Translations under genes and position numbers: made by a program
Assembly: GCF_004136015.1 (NCBI RefSeq)
Contig: NZ_CP024866.1
Coordinates: 3,901,435-3,965,434 of the forward strand
DNA from: Pseudomonas sp. ACM7
Lineage (GTDB): Bacteria; Pseudomonadota; Gammaproteobacteria; Pseudomonadales; Pseudomonadaceae
DNA length: 64,000 nt
Direction: 5' to 3'
The notes under the pieces: model-generated
The model's input: only the letters and a program-made list of their open reading frames with translations
The model's database searches: none
What the model was told of the DNA's origin: nothing
Shown: one piece after another, positions 9,217 through 16,970 of the stretch
How positions within the stretch are numbered: position 1 is the stretch's first letter
How the letters are laid out: each line of letters starts with the position of its first letter

Positions 9217-10373
9217 GGTTTCGGCTCCGATTGAACCACTTGCGGCGGGTCAGTCACTACGTGCACCGTCGAACCGGGCTTGAGCCGCGACTGGCCGTCG
9301 CTGACCAGCACGTCGCCCGGTTTAACGCCTTTGATGATGTCCTGACCGCTGCCTTGATAGACCATTTGTACGGTGACGGTTTCGACCTTGTCGCCATTGA
9401 CCCGGTACACGAAATGTTGATCGAGACCGCGTTGTACGACAGTGGGTGGCACCACCAGCGCATCTTTATCCAGAGCCGTCTGAATCTTTACCGTCACCAG
9501 CAGGCCCGGCCAGAGTTTCTGCCCGGGGTTGTTGAATTCAGCTTTGGCGCGAATGGTCCCGGTGTTGGCGTTGATCTGGTTGTCGATCAGGGTCAGGTGG
9601 CCTTCGCCCAGTAGATTGCCGGTTTCGCCGTCGGTGTCGGCGCCGATGTAGGCCTTCACCTGAGCATGTTCCGGATCGTTGATCAGACCCTGCAGGGTCG
9701 GCAGCATTTGCTGTGGCAGGGAGAACTCCACGGCGATCGGGTCGATCTGGGTCACCGTGAACAGGCCTTGAGCGTCGGTCATGCGCAGGAAGTTGCCTTC
9801 GTCTACCGTGCGAATACCGACGCGACCGGTGACCGGAGATCGAATCTGTGTGTAGGAAAGCTGCACCTGAGCGGCGTCGATCGAGGCCTGGTTACCTTGG
9901 GCGGTGGCTTTGAGTTGGTTGACCAGGGCTTGTTGCTGGTCGTAGGTCTGCTTGGAAACGCCGTCGTCCACGCTCAGTAGCTTGTAGCGCTTGAGGTTGA
10001 CCAATGCGACTTGCAGCTGCGCCTGGCTTTCACCGAGTTGCGCCCGGGCCTGATCGAGGCTGGCGCGGATCGAGCGGTCGTCGATGGTGGCGAGCAGGGC
10101 GCCTTTGTTCACCAGTTGGCCTTCATTGACCAGGATTTTGGTGAGGATGCCGTCGATTTGCGGACGCACTACCACGCTGTGCAGCGACAGCACCGAGCCG
10201 ATGCCGCTGACGTAGCGGGGGACGTCTTTTTCGGTGACGCTGACGACCCGTACGGGAATGGCGGTCGGAGCGGCCAGTTTTGCCGTGGCGGGTTTGGTGA
10301 GGTACCACGTGCCCAGCGCTGCCAAGGCAATCAGCAGACCTGCGATCAAGGCGGTTTTTTTCTGAATTCGCAT
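9213..10373 (-). CDS. RND efflux periplasmic adaptor (membrane-fusion) protein
   Basis: The product is 386 residues. A single N-terminal anchor (ALIAGLLIALAALGTWYL) is followed by a lipoyl half-motif (VRPQIDGILTKILVNEGQLV), a helical hairpin (about 105-165), the second lipoyl half with beta-barrel (SPVTGRVGIRTVDEGN) and a membrane-proximal domain, the MdtA/AcrA order. It links the inner-membrane pump to an outer-membrane channel. It is the first gene of the four-gene operon. Two palindromes lie in its promoter region. Confidence 0.94.
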   Translation of the reverse strand: MRIQKKTALIAGLLIALAALGTWYLTKPATAKLAAPTAIPVRVVSVTEKDVPRYVSGIGSVLSLHSVVVRPQIDGILTKILVNEGQLVNKGALLATIDDRSIRASLDQARAQLGESQAQLQVALVNLKRYKLLSVDDGVSKQTYDQQQALVNQLKATAQGNQASIDAAQVQLSYTQIRSPVTGRVGIRTVDEGNFLRMTDAQGLFTVTQIDPIAVEFSLPQQMLPTLQGLINDPEHAQVKAYIGADTDGETGNLLGEGHLTLIDNQINANTGTIRAKAEFNNPGQKLWPGLLVTVKIQTALDKDALVVPPTVVQRGLDQHFVYRVNGDKVETVTVQMVYQGSGQDIIKGVKPGDVLVSDGQSRLKPGSTVHVVTDPPQVVQSEPKP

Positions 10374-10410
10374 GCGAGTGAGGCGCCGGGCTAAGTGGTC
10401 GGGGTTTTGT

Positions 10411-10438
10411 CAGGTTTATACCTTCCTTTATAAACCTG
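10411..10438. promoter_or_regulatory. Perfect inverted repeat in the efflux operon promoter
   Basis: CAGGTTTATA (10411-10420) and its exact complement TATAAACCTG (10429-10438) are separated by 8 bp and lie 38 bp upstream of the adaptor ATG. The arms contain TATAAA, so the site could overlap the -10 element. It is a plausible operator for the operon's own response regulator or for a repressor. Confidence 0.6.
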
Positions 10439-10463
10439 TTCGCCCGTCAGGAAGGTGACTGCT

Positions 10464-10483
10464 AACTGACGGCGCTGTCAGTT
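10464..10483. promoter_or_regulatory. Second inverted repeat upstream of the efflux operon (candidate response-regulator box)
   Basis: AACTGAC and GTCAGTT flank the 6-bp spacer GGCGCT. CTGAC/GTCAG inverted repeats resemble boxes bound by CopR/CusR-type regulators. It lies about 90 bp upstream of the adaptor start, a normal activator position, and no good -35 box is visible nearby. Confidence 0.5.
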
Positions 10484-10685
10484 TGGACCTCTGCGGATCG
10501 ACGCCTATCCCCCCGTAGTTGCCGGAGGCTGCGATCTTTTGATCTTGGCGCCAGGTAGCCGACCAAGACATAAAACCCGACGGACTCGCTTGCGGCTTGA
10601 AGCTTGCAGCTCCCGACACAGGTATACTGCCGCCTTTCGCGGCTCGCTGACCGGGCCCGACTCTATGGCATCACCCGGAGCTTTC

Positions 10686-10943
10686 ATGACTTCCCCGACA
10701 CAACCGCCGGTTGCCGACGCTTTGAGCGACGACCAGGCAGACCTGCCAGACAGCGTCGACTCCAGCGCAGACAGCGAAACCAAGGCCGCGATCCCGGCGT
10801 TCAAGTTCCCGTTCAAACCGGGCGACCTGGCCGCTGCCAAGAACGCCAGCCAGCCTTGGTACAAGAATGGTGCCAAGAATGGCCATACCAAGACGCCGGG
10901 GGCGGCGCCTCCCGGCACTCGTCGCTCCATGGGTAAACGCTGA
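10686..10943 (+). CDS. Small, probably disordered protein of unknown function
   Basis: The product is 85 residues. ATG at 10686 is chosen because GGAG lies 5 bp upstream. The N-terminal half is acidic and Ser/Asp-rich (DALSDDQADLPDSVDSS), the middle holds a compact aromatic-Lys patch (AFKFPFKPGDL, SQPWYKNG), and the C-terminus is basic and Gly/Pro/Lys-rich (TPGAAPPGTRRSMGKR). There is no signal peptide or transmembrane segment. The polar, charge-segregated layout suggests an intrinsically disordered nucleic-acid- or protein-binding peptide. I do not recognise a characterised family. Confidence 0.7.
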   Translation: MTSPTQPPVADALSDDQADLPDSVDSSADSETKAAIPAFKFPFKPGDLAAAKNASQPWYKNGAKNGHTKTPGAAPPGTRRSMGKR

Positions 10944-11085
10944 CTGTCAGGTATTTTGTTGAGCGGTAATTGTCCTTCCTGTCATTGAGACATTTCCCAC
11001 AAGGATGAGCGATTCGTCCTCTGGGAAGGTCGGCGGCCACTCGTCAAAGATTCATACCCCTGAATTTTTGATGAAGGCCGCCAAA

Positions 11086-12225
11086 ATGTCTCTTGTAAAA
11101 ACCCTCTATCTCCTTTCGCTAGTGGCCCTAACCACCGGCTGCATGTCGTTTGTGCCCGATCCGCAGATCCGTTTCGGTGTCGAAGCCCTGGTTCCACCGT
11201 TCGAGAGTCGTAACGACAAGGGTGAGCTGGTCGGATTGAATATCGAGTTGGGCAATGCACTGTGTGCCGAGCTCAAATCCCGCTGTGTCTGGGTTGATCA
11301 GGATTACGCGACCAACATTCACGCCCTCGAATCCAACCTTTTCGAAGTGATCATGCCGATGACGGCAACATCGGCGCGTCGAGAGCGGGTCGATTTCACC
11401 GATAATCTTTACCCCCTGAGCAGCCGTCTGGTGGCGCGCAAAGGGGCGAATCTTCAACCGGATGTGCAATCGCTCAAGGGTAAGCGTATTGGCGTCCTGA
11501 CAGGCACCAGCCGCGAAGCTTTCGCCAAGTCCCGTTGGGCCCCGGCCGGAGTGACGGTGCGCAGTTTCGATTTCAACAACCAATTGGTCGCCAGCCTGCT
11601 GGCGGGTGAGCTCGACGCGACCCTGCAAGACTCGATTGAAATCACCCAGGCGCTTTTAAGTCAGCCTCAGGGGCAAGGTTTCGATTTTGTCGGTCCGGCG
11701 CTCAAGGACCCCATGCTGGGCAGTGGCGTGGCCATGGCTGTGCGAAAAACCGACACCCTGCTGCGCGATAACCTGAATGCGGCGCTTGAGCGTCTTAAGC
11801 AAAATGGCCAGTACCAGGCGATTACCCAGCGTTATTTGCCACCCGCAGCACCAGACTCTCCACGCTACTTTCCGAATGAGGAAGGTCTGCCATTCTCCGA
11901 TGCGGTGCAGGTCGGCGAGACCCTTTACTTTTCCGGGGTGATCGGCCTCGGGGCTGATGGTGAACTGGTGAAGGGCGGCATAGGCCCGGAGACGACGCAG
12001 GCCATGGAGAACTTGCGTACCGCGCTGCAACGCAACGGTTCGTCCCTGGCTCATGTAGCCAAATGCACGGTCATCCTTGCCGACATGAGGGATTTTTCCG
12101 CCATGAGTGCTGTGTATCGCAGCTTCTTTCCGGCGGATCGTTTGCCCGCACGTACGACGTTTGCCGGCAAGTTGGTCGAGAACGCGCGGGTAGAAGTGGA
12201 ATGTCTGGCGGTGACGGCCAGCTAA
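11086..12225 (+). CDS. Lipoprotein fusing a solute-binding (SBP_bac_3) domain to a RidA/YjgF domain
   Basis: The product is 379 residues. ATG at 11086 is chosen because AAGG lies 8 bp upstream and the product then begins with a lipoprotein signal, LSLVALTTGC, with the lipid-modified Cys at 19. Residues about 27-253 form a family-3 amino-acid-type binding domain (RFGVEALVPPFES, DFTDNLYPLSSRLV, GKRIGVLTGTSREAF, ELDATLQDSIE). Residues about 262-379 form a complete RidA domain (GETLYFSGVIGL, AMENLRTALQRNGSS, PARTTFAG) that keeps Arg356 and Glu370, equivalent to the RidA carboxylate-binding Arg and catalytic Glu. Cytosolic RidA hydrolyses reactive enamines/imines. Here the lipobox places the domain in the periplasm. 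There is no permease or ATPase next to it, so sensing or scavenging is likelier than transport. Confidence 0.85.
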   Translation: MSLVKTLYLLSLVALTTGCMSFVPDPQIRFGVEALVPPFESRNDKGELVGLNIELGNALCAELKSRCVWVDQDYATNIHALESNLFEVIMPMTATSARRERVDFTDNLYPLSSRLVARKGANLQPDVQSLKGKRIGVLTGTSREAFAKSRWAPAGVTVRSFDFNNQLVASLLAGELDATLQDSIEITQALLSQPQGQGFDFVGPALKDPMLGSGVAMAVRKTDTLLRDNLNAALERLKQNGQYQAITQRYLPPAAPDSPRYFPNEEGLPFSDAVQVGETLYFSGVIGLGADGELVKGGIGPETTQAMENLRTALQRNGSSLAHVAKCTVILADMRDFSAMSAVYRSFFPADRLPARTTFAGKLVENARVEVECLAVTAS

Positions 12226-12241
12226 TTTTTTTGACGACGGG

Positions 12242-12268
12242 CCACTGCGCAACGGGATTGCGCAGTGG
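12242..12268. terminator. Strong hairpin between convergent genes
   Basis: CCACTGCGCAA (12242-12252) pairs perfectly with TTGCGCAGTGG (12258-12268) over an 11-bp stem with a 5-nt loop. It lies between two converging stop codons. There is no long T-run after it on the plus strand, so its role as a terminator is inferred from position. Confidence 0.55.
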
Positions 12269-12285
12269 TTCCGAAGTCTTGCGTC

Positions 12286-13035
12286 TTAGGCTGCCCGCAA
12301 CGAAATGAACGCGTAATTCTCGGGAGCATCAGTCGCCACGTGCGCCCCGGCCGCCTGCACTTGCCCGGCAATGTCCTCGCCCGACACATGAAACAACCAG
12401 TCAGCGCCAGACTCAGCCACTGGCTGCGCCGCAACCTGGTCGATGACCCTCGCAAACGCCGTCATGTCCGGCAGATAAGCGGTAAAGCCATCGCCCTTCA
12501 GTGCTGTAGTCCGAATCCCCAACAGCGCGCAAATCGCATCCTTGGTCCGAATGTCATCGCGATCCGCCTGGCGGGAGCGCTGGATTAATCCGACCAGTTC
12601 CTGATCCACCAATTCACCACCCACAATCAGATCTGGTCCCTTTTCCCACGACTCGGGAGGACATTCCTTCACGGCAATGTTCAGGGGGATGTGCGGATTG
12701 ATTTCCATCGGGTAGATGCGGCACACCAGCGGCCGGCGTTCGTAGATGCGGCAGAGGTTGTCTTCGTCAAGATTCCGGCAAGGACCGACGTTGTAGGCAG
12801 CAAAGGTGATGGCTATGTACGCGTCGGAGGCGCCGCTTCGAACACTCACCGAGCGGCGTTCGGCGTGTTCGCGTTGCTGCACTGGCAGGCCCAGGCCATT
12901 GCCCAGGAAACCTTCCACCAGCACGATCACCTGACCGCCATCGGCCGCCCACATCCGGGCTTCGGGCAGGGTCAGGGGCACGTGGTGGTCGTTGCAGCAT
13001 TTGCCACAGCCTACGCAGGAAAACGTCGTATTCAT
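12286..13035 (-). CDS. YkgJ-family cysteine-cluster protein
   Basis: The product is 249 residues. ATG at 13035 gives an N-terminus that starts directly with the family motif MNTTFSCVGCGKCC. Further cysteines in VGPCRNLDEDNLCRIYERRPLVCRIYPM complete the CxxC-CC...C pattern that defines the family (putative zinc- or iron-sulfur-binding). Members are widespread in proteobacteria and lack an established reaction. The C-terminal half has no recognisable extra domain. It converges with the SBP-RidA gene and has no obvious operon partner. Confidence 0.8.
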   Translation of the reverse strand: MNTTFSCVGCGKCCNDHHVPLTLPEARMWAADGGQVIVLVEGFLGNGLGLPVQQREHAERRSVSVRSGASDAYIAITFAAYNVGPCRNLDEDNLCRIYERRPLVCRIYPMEINPHIPLNIAVKECPPESWEKGPDLIVGGELVDQELVGLIQRSRQADRDDIRTKDAICALLGIRTTALKGDGFTAYLPDMTAFARVIDQVAAQPVAESGADWLFHVSGEDIAGQVQAAGAHVATDAPENYAFISLRAA

Positions 13036-13118
13036 TGAACGGCCAGTCGCATAAAAGGACATGAAACGGCGACAGAATGCCGCCGCAAAGGCCGCTATCA
13101 AAGCAAGTTATGCGCCAG

Positions 13119-13445
13119 TCACTGTGCCTTGGTGGTTGGGCGGATGGAGTCCCATTCGGTGACGTAAGCGGTTTTGCTTTTCTTGTTGTAGAGACACAGT
13201 TCGGTGCCTTGCTGGCCTTTCATGTGTTTTTGCGGGTATTGGCCTTGCAGCAGAAGTGCGGTGTAGCCAACCCGGTCATCAAACTGCGCGGCGTTGCCCA
13301 CGGGTTTGGCATTCTTCAAGCCGCTGGCGTTGGTGCAACTGGCGAGCACGGCTTTGTCGTAAGCGGCCCAGGCGTCGGGGCTGGATGCGTGGGCTTGGGT
13401 GGCGAGGGCGGTGAGGCAGAGGAGGGTCAGGGTTACAGCTTTCAT
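13119..13445 (-). CDS. Small secreted protein of unknown function
   Basis: The product is 108 residues with a clear signal peptide (MKAVTLTLLCLTALATQAHA, cleavage before SSPDAW). The mature part has two cysteines (ASCTN and TELCLYN), which could form a disulfide, and a conserved-looking core VGYTALLLQGQYPQ. It is short, soluble and probably periplasmic. No family is recognised. Confidence 0.78.
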   Translation of the reverse strand: MKAVTLTLLCLTALATQAHASSPDAWAAYDKAVLASCTNASGLKNAKPVGNAAQFDDRVGYTALLLQGQYPQKHMKGQQGTELCLYNKKSKTAYVTEWDSIRPTTKAQ

Positions 13446-13513
13446 GGGACAGGCATCCTTGGGCTCGTGTTGGCCGAGGTTGGAGTATGCCTCAAGACGT
13501 TTGGTTTGGCCGA

Positions 13514-13601
13514 TATCGCCAAAAGATCGCAGCCTTCGGCAGCTCCTACGGTTGGAATGCGTTCTCCTGTAGGAGCTGCCGCAGGCTGCGATCTTGGCGA
13601 T
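13514..13601. repeat. Paired REP element, GGAGCTGCC-type
   Basis: An inverted pair of the unit seen at 308-390: TCGCCAAAAGATCGCAGCC...GGCAGCTCCTAC and its complement starting GTAGGAGCTGCC at about 13569, ending GCGAT at 13601. The 3' end is 2 bp from the GNAT stop codon, so it may mark the transcript end. Confidence 0.8.
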
Positions 13602-13602
13602 G

Positions 13603-14085
13603 TCAGGCCGGAACCGGTTCCCGGCGGATCACACGCATTCCGGCGTTTTCATACAAACGCTGCGCGCGAAGGTTGTCTTCCAGCACCTTCAAATCCACAA
13701 AACCTTCGCGTCGTTGCTGAAACGTCTTGAAAGCATGTAGCAGCAACGCGCGTCCTAATCCTTGCCCCTGAGCCCGTGGATGCACCACCAGGTTCTTGAT
13801 ATAGGCGCTGGTCCAGCACTGGCACACGCCGACGATACCTTCGGCATCCAGAGCGATAAAGCACAGACTCGGATCATATTCAGGATCGGTTTCAAAACGC
13901 TGTTGCCAGACATCCAGTGCCGGCACGCGACCGCCACCTTGCTGATAACCCAGTTCCATCAAATGATGAACGGCTTCTGCCAGTTCGGGGCTGTATTCGC
14001 TGAGGACAATTCCCTGAGGCCAAGTGATCGCAGGCACAACTTCAGCGAGGTTGCGCCGCATCAGAAAGCAGAAGTCCTTGCTCAA
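13603..14085 (-). CDS. GNAT-family N-acetyltransferase
   Basis: Up to 160 residues. The acetyl-CoA-binding core is visible as NLVVHPRAQGQGLGRALLLHAF (motif A, Q/RxxGxG/A), followed by a C-terminal segment VLEDNLRAQRLYENAGM typical of GNAT motif B. The start is uncertain: TTG at 14085 follows the cheV stop by 3 bp, and an ATG at 14061 is the alternative. The tight spacing suggests co-transcription with cheV. The substrate is unknown; small-molecule or protein N-termini are both possible. Confidence 0.85.
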   Translation of the reverse strand: MSKDFCFLMRRNLAEVVPAITWPQGIVLSEYSPELAEAVHHLMELGYQQGGGRVPALDVWQQRFETDPEYDPSLCFIALDAEGIVGVCQCWTSAYIKNLVVHPRAQGQGLGRALLLHAFKTFQQRREGFVDLKVLEDNLRAQRLYENAGMRVIRREPVPA

Positions 14086-14088
14086 GCT

Positions 14089-14991
14089 TCAATGACCTTG
14101 TTCAGCGACAGCCTTGGCCGCTTCGATCAGGCACTTGGTCAGTTCTGGCGAGGAGAACTTGGTCAGCACCGCGTTCGCGCCGGCAAGACGGGCCTTTTCA
14201 CTGTTCATCGCACTGTCCAAAGAGGTGTGGAGCAGCACATAGAGGTGCGAAAAGTCCGGGGTTTCGCGCAGGGTTCGAGTAAATGCGTAGCCGTCCATCT
14301 CCGACATTTCGATGTCCGAGACGATCAGGTTGATCTGCTGGGCCGTGCCTTGCAGGTCCAGCAGGCAGTCGATGGCTTCCTTGGCACTGCGGGCGGTGTG
14401 GCATTGCAGGCCGAGGTTGCGCAGCGTGTGCACTGATTGCTGCAACGCCACCTGGCTGTCATCGACCACCAGAATCCGCGCGTTGCCGAGTACTTCGGCG
14501 TCTTCCATGCTCAGTTCGGTCGGGGCCGTTTCGATTTGTGCCGGGGCGATGCCATGAATCACTTTTTCGATGTCCAGCACCTGTACCAACGTGCCGTCGA
14601 CCGAGGTCACGCCGGTGATGTACGAACGCACGCCGCCAGAGCCAAAGGGCGGCGGACGAATGTCGGTGGTCAGGCAGTGGACGATCTTGCTCACCGCCTG
14701 AACGTGCAAACCCTGCTTGGAGCGGCTGACATCGGTGACGATCAGGCAACCACCGTTCGGGTCTTCCAGCGGCCGTTCACCGATGGCACGGCTGAGGTCG
14801 ATCACCGACAGCGAGGCACCGCGCAGGGTGGCGATGCCTTTGACGTGGGGATGCGACTCCGGCAGCTTGGTCAGCGGCGGGCAGGGAATGATTTCACTGA
14901 CTTTCAGCAGGTTGATCGCCATCAGCTTGCCGCTGCGCAAGGTAAACAGCAGAAGCGAAAGTGAATCTGCGCGGGCTTTGTTTGAAGACAT
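14089..14991 (-). CDS. CheV-type chemotaxis coupling protein (CheW-REC)
   Basis: The product is 300 residues from ATG at 14991. Residues about 8-150 are a CheW domain (LLLFTLRSGKLMAINLLKVSEI, VKGIATLRG). Residues about 172-296 are a response-regulator receiver (ILVVDDSQ at 173-180, phospho-Asp226 in IVSDIEM, Lys in VLTKFSS). CheV couples chemoreceptors to CheA, and phosphorylation is thought to aid adaptation. No other chemotaxis gene is nearby, as is common for Pseudomonas cheV paralogues. It probably shares a transcript with the downstream GNAT gene. Confidence 0.9.
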   Translation of the reverse strand: MSSNKARADSLSLLLFTLRSGKLMAINLLKVSEIIPCPPLTKLPESHPHVKGIATLRGASLSVIDLSRAIGERPLEDPNGGCLIVTDVSRSKQGLHVQAVSKIVHCLTTDIRPPPFGSGGVRSYITGVTSVDGTLVQVLDIEKVIHGIAPAQIETAPTELSMEDAEVLGNARILVVDDSQVALQQSVHTLRNLGLQCHTARSAKEAIDCLLDLQGTAQQINLIVSDIEMSEMDGYAFTRTLRETPDFSHLYVLLHTSLDSAMNSEKARLAGANAVLTKFSSPELTKCLIEAAKAVAEQGH

Positions 14992-15120
14992 AAAAACCTT
15001 CTGTGGAAAAAGGTGATGGGCGACCGCGAGGATCGCCAACAGCTATCGATGCCGGGTTATCGACTTGTTGCGGGCAGGCTTTAGGGTTATTCCCCGGTAT
15101 TGCCGACCAACGCGATCCTG

Positions 15121-15253
15121 TGTAGCAGCTGCCGAAGGCTGCGTCCGGCTGCGAAGCAGTCGTAAATCCCGATCCCTCGGTGCACCAGATATAGCGCGGT
15201 GAATGGTTTGGCGAGGACTTCGTCCTCGGACGCAGCCTTCGGCAACTGCTACA
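15121..15253. repeat. Long inverted repeat related to 3913-4043
   Basis: The left arm begins TGTAGCAGCTGCCGAAGGCT at 15121 and the right arm ends GCCTTCGGCAACTGCTACA at 15253, with CTGCGTCCG and its complement inside. It separates the cheV promoter region from the 3' end of norR (stop at 15264). Confidence 0.72.
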
Positions 15254-15263
15254 AGGGATCGCG

Positions 15264-16814
15264 TTATTTCATTCCCAGGCGTTTGGCCATCCGCCCAAGA
15301 TTCGCCCGATCCAAGCCTAGCTCACGCGCCGCACTTGCCCAATTGTTATGGTGCCGTTCCAGACAGGCGTTGATCAGTCGACGCTGATAATCCTCGGTCG
15401 CCGCCCGCAAGTCTCCCGAGACCAAAGCAGCAGGGCTGACAGGGACTGGCTCGGTTGCAAGCTCAACGCTGCCATTGGGCAAATCCAGATCCGCCGCGCT
15501 CAAGCTGAGAATCTTCGGTCGCTCCTTGCAATTACCCAACGCCTTCAAGGCACTGCGGCCAATCAAGTGCTCCAGCTCCCGCACATTGCCCGGCCATGCA
15601 TACGCCAGCAATGCAGCCTGCGCATCGCTGTTCAGGCGCAGGCTGTTGAGGCCCATGCGAGAACGGTTTTGCTCCAGAAAATAGCCGCTGAGCAGCAACA
15701 CATCCCGCCCACGATCACGCAGTGCTGGCACCAGCAACGGATAAACGCTCAGGCGGTGATAGAAGTCGGCACGGTAGTGGCCGCTGCGCACTTCCTCGGC
15801 CAGGTCGCGATTGGTCGCGGCGATCAGACGTACGTCCACCTGATGTTCTTTATCCGAACCCAACCGCTGCAATTGACCGCTTTGCAGGACTCGCAACAAT
15901 TTGGCCTGGACGGTCAGGGACAGCTCACCGACTTCATCGAGAAACAGCGTGCCGCCATTGGCCAGTTCAAACTTGCCGCGCCGATCGTTCATGGCACCGG
16001 TGAAGGCGCCGCGAACATGGCCGAACAATTCGCTCTCCACCAGCGTGTCCGGCAGCGCGGCACAGTTGAGGCTGATGATCGGCTTGTCGGCCCGGGGCGA
16101 TGCGGCGTGGATGGCTTGGGCGACCAGTTCCTTGCCGACCCCGGTTTCGCCGGTGATCAGCACGGTAAGATCGCTGCCGCCCACCAGATTGATTTCTTCC
16201 ACCAGCCGTTTGTGGGCCTTGCTCTGGCCAATCATCTCGCGGTTCTGCTGGCCGCTGGCTTGTCGGTAAACCTCGGCACGCTGATGTTCGTCTTCGACAC
16301 GATTGGCCAGGCGTTCGATGCGCTCGGCGGCGTTGACGGTGGCGGCGGCGAGGCTGGCGAAGGCTTCCAGGGCGTCCAGCTCGATCGAATCGAAGCGCTC
16401 CGGATCGAGTGCGTCGAGGGTCAGCAAACCCCATGGACGCTCGTCGATAAACAGCGGGCAACCCATGCAGTCGTGGACTTCCAGATGATCGTCGAGGCCA
16501 TCGACCAGTCCGTCGTAAGGGTCGGGTAAGTCGCTGTCGGCGGCGAAACGAGTCGGGCCGGGACTGCTGAGCAGCGCTTCGAAACGCGGGTGTTCGCTGA
16601 CTTTGAAGCGTCGACCGAGGGTGTCGGTGCTCAACCCGTCGACGGCCAGTGGCACCAGCCATTCGCCATCAAGGCGCAGCAGGGCAGCAGCGTCGCACGG
16701 GAGCAAGGCGCGCATGGCTTCGAGCAAGCGCCGATAACGCTCGCCTTCGGGGAGTTCGCGGGACAGGTCGGAGACCAGTGGCAGCAGGGTGGTTAGCAAG
16801 GCTTTTGCAGTCAT
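15264..16814 (-). CDS. norR: Nitric-oxide-responsive sigma54 activator NorR
   Basis: The product is 516 residues in the order GAF (about 20-170), AAA+ (about 190-425) and Fis-type HTH (about 470-516). The GAF domain keeps the features used for the mononuclear iron that binds NO in E. coli NorR: Arg77 in HPRFEA, the Asp-rich PDPYDG, Cys116 in HDCMGCPLF and the Asp in LTLDAL. The AAA+ domain has Walker A GETGVGKE, the sigma54-contacting GAFTGA loop and Walker B FLDEVGEL. NO binding relieves repression of ATPase activity. It is divergent from hmp, and one of its three candidate sites overlaps its own start codon, so autoregulation is likely. GGAG precedes the ATG. Confidence 0.96.
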   Translation of the reverse strand: MTAKALLTTLLPLVSDLSRELPEGERYRRLLEAMRALLPCDAAALLRLDGEWLVPLAVDGLSTDTLGRRFKVSEHPRFEALLSSPGPTRFAADSDLPDPYDGLVDGLDDHLEVHDCMGCPLFIDERPWGLLTLDALDPERFDSIELDALEAFASLAAATVNAAERIERLANRVEDEHQRAEVYRQASGQQNREMIGQSKAHKRLVEEINLVGGSDLTVLITGETGVGKELVAQAIHAASPRADKPIISLNCAALPDTLVESELFGHVRGAFTGAMNDRRGKFELANGGTLFLDEVGELSLTVQAKLLRVLQSGQLQRLGSDKEHQVDVRLIAATNRDLAEEVRSGHYRADFYHRLSVYPLLVPALRDRGRDVLLLSGYFLEQNRSRMGLNSLRLNSDAQAALLAYAWPGNVRELEHLIGRSALKALGNCKERPKILSLSAADLDLPNGSVELATEPVPVSPAALVSGDLRAATEDYQRRLINACLERHHNNWASAARELGLDRANLGRMAKRLGMK

Positions 16815-16820
16815 AGTGAC
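16810..16820. promoter_or_regulatory. Candidate NorR site 1 (overlaps norR start)
   Basis: GTCATAGTGAC fits the NorR half-palindrome GT-N7-AC. It overlaps the norR initiation codon at 16812-16814. Confidence 0.7.
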
Positions 16821-16828
16821 TCCATGTA

Positions 16829-16839
16829 GTCGGTATGAC
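16829..16839. promoter_or_regulatory. Candidate NorR site 2
   Basis: GTCGGTATGAC fits GT-N7-AC and is followed by TATAA, as at site 3. Confidence 0.75.
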
Positions 16840-16854
16840 TATAAGTCAGTCTTT

Positions 16855-16865
16855 GTCGATATGAC
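16855..16865. promoter_or_regulatory. Candidate NorR site 3
   Basis: GTCGATATGAC fits GT-N7-AC. It is a one-base variant of site 2 and lies about 43 bp upstream of the -24 element. Three such sites are known to be needed for NorR-dependent activation in E. coli norVW. Confidence 0.75.
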
Positions 16866-16906
16866 TATAAAGAATTTAACTAATTGATTTATAAGGTTTT
16901 ATTTTG

Positions 16907-16922
16907 TGGCACGGAAACTGAT
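16907..16922 (+). promoter_or_regulatory. Candidate sigma54 promoter of hmp
   Basis: TGGCACGGAAACTGAT matches the -24 box TGGCAC exactly, with GG at 16908-16909. At the -12 box the expected GC, ten bases on, is GA (16920-16921). The GG-N10 spacing and the upstream NorR sites support the assignment. The start point would give a leader of roughly 38 nt before the hmp ATG. Confidence 0.65.
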
Positions 16923-16970
16923 AAGTACAAGGCAGTCAGTTAGCAATCCAAGTAGATCAGGAGTCGCCTT

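Larger units (their letters stand above)
10374..10685. other. Divergent intergenic region: efflux promoter side and small-protein promoter side
   Basis: This 312-bp gap holds the two inverted repeats at 10411-10438 and 10464-10483 and a lone half of the GGAGCTGCC-type repeat (GGAGGCTGCGATCTTTTGAT, within 10515-10546). A TATACT -10-like hexamer at 10623-10628 could serve the gene at 10686, though no -35 box is correctly spaced. No other gene is seen. Confidence 0.5.
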
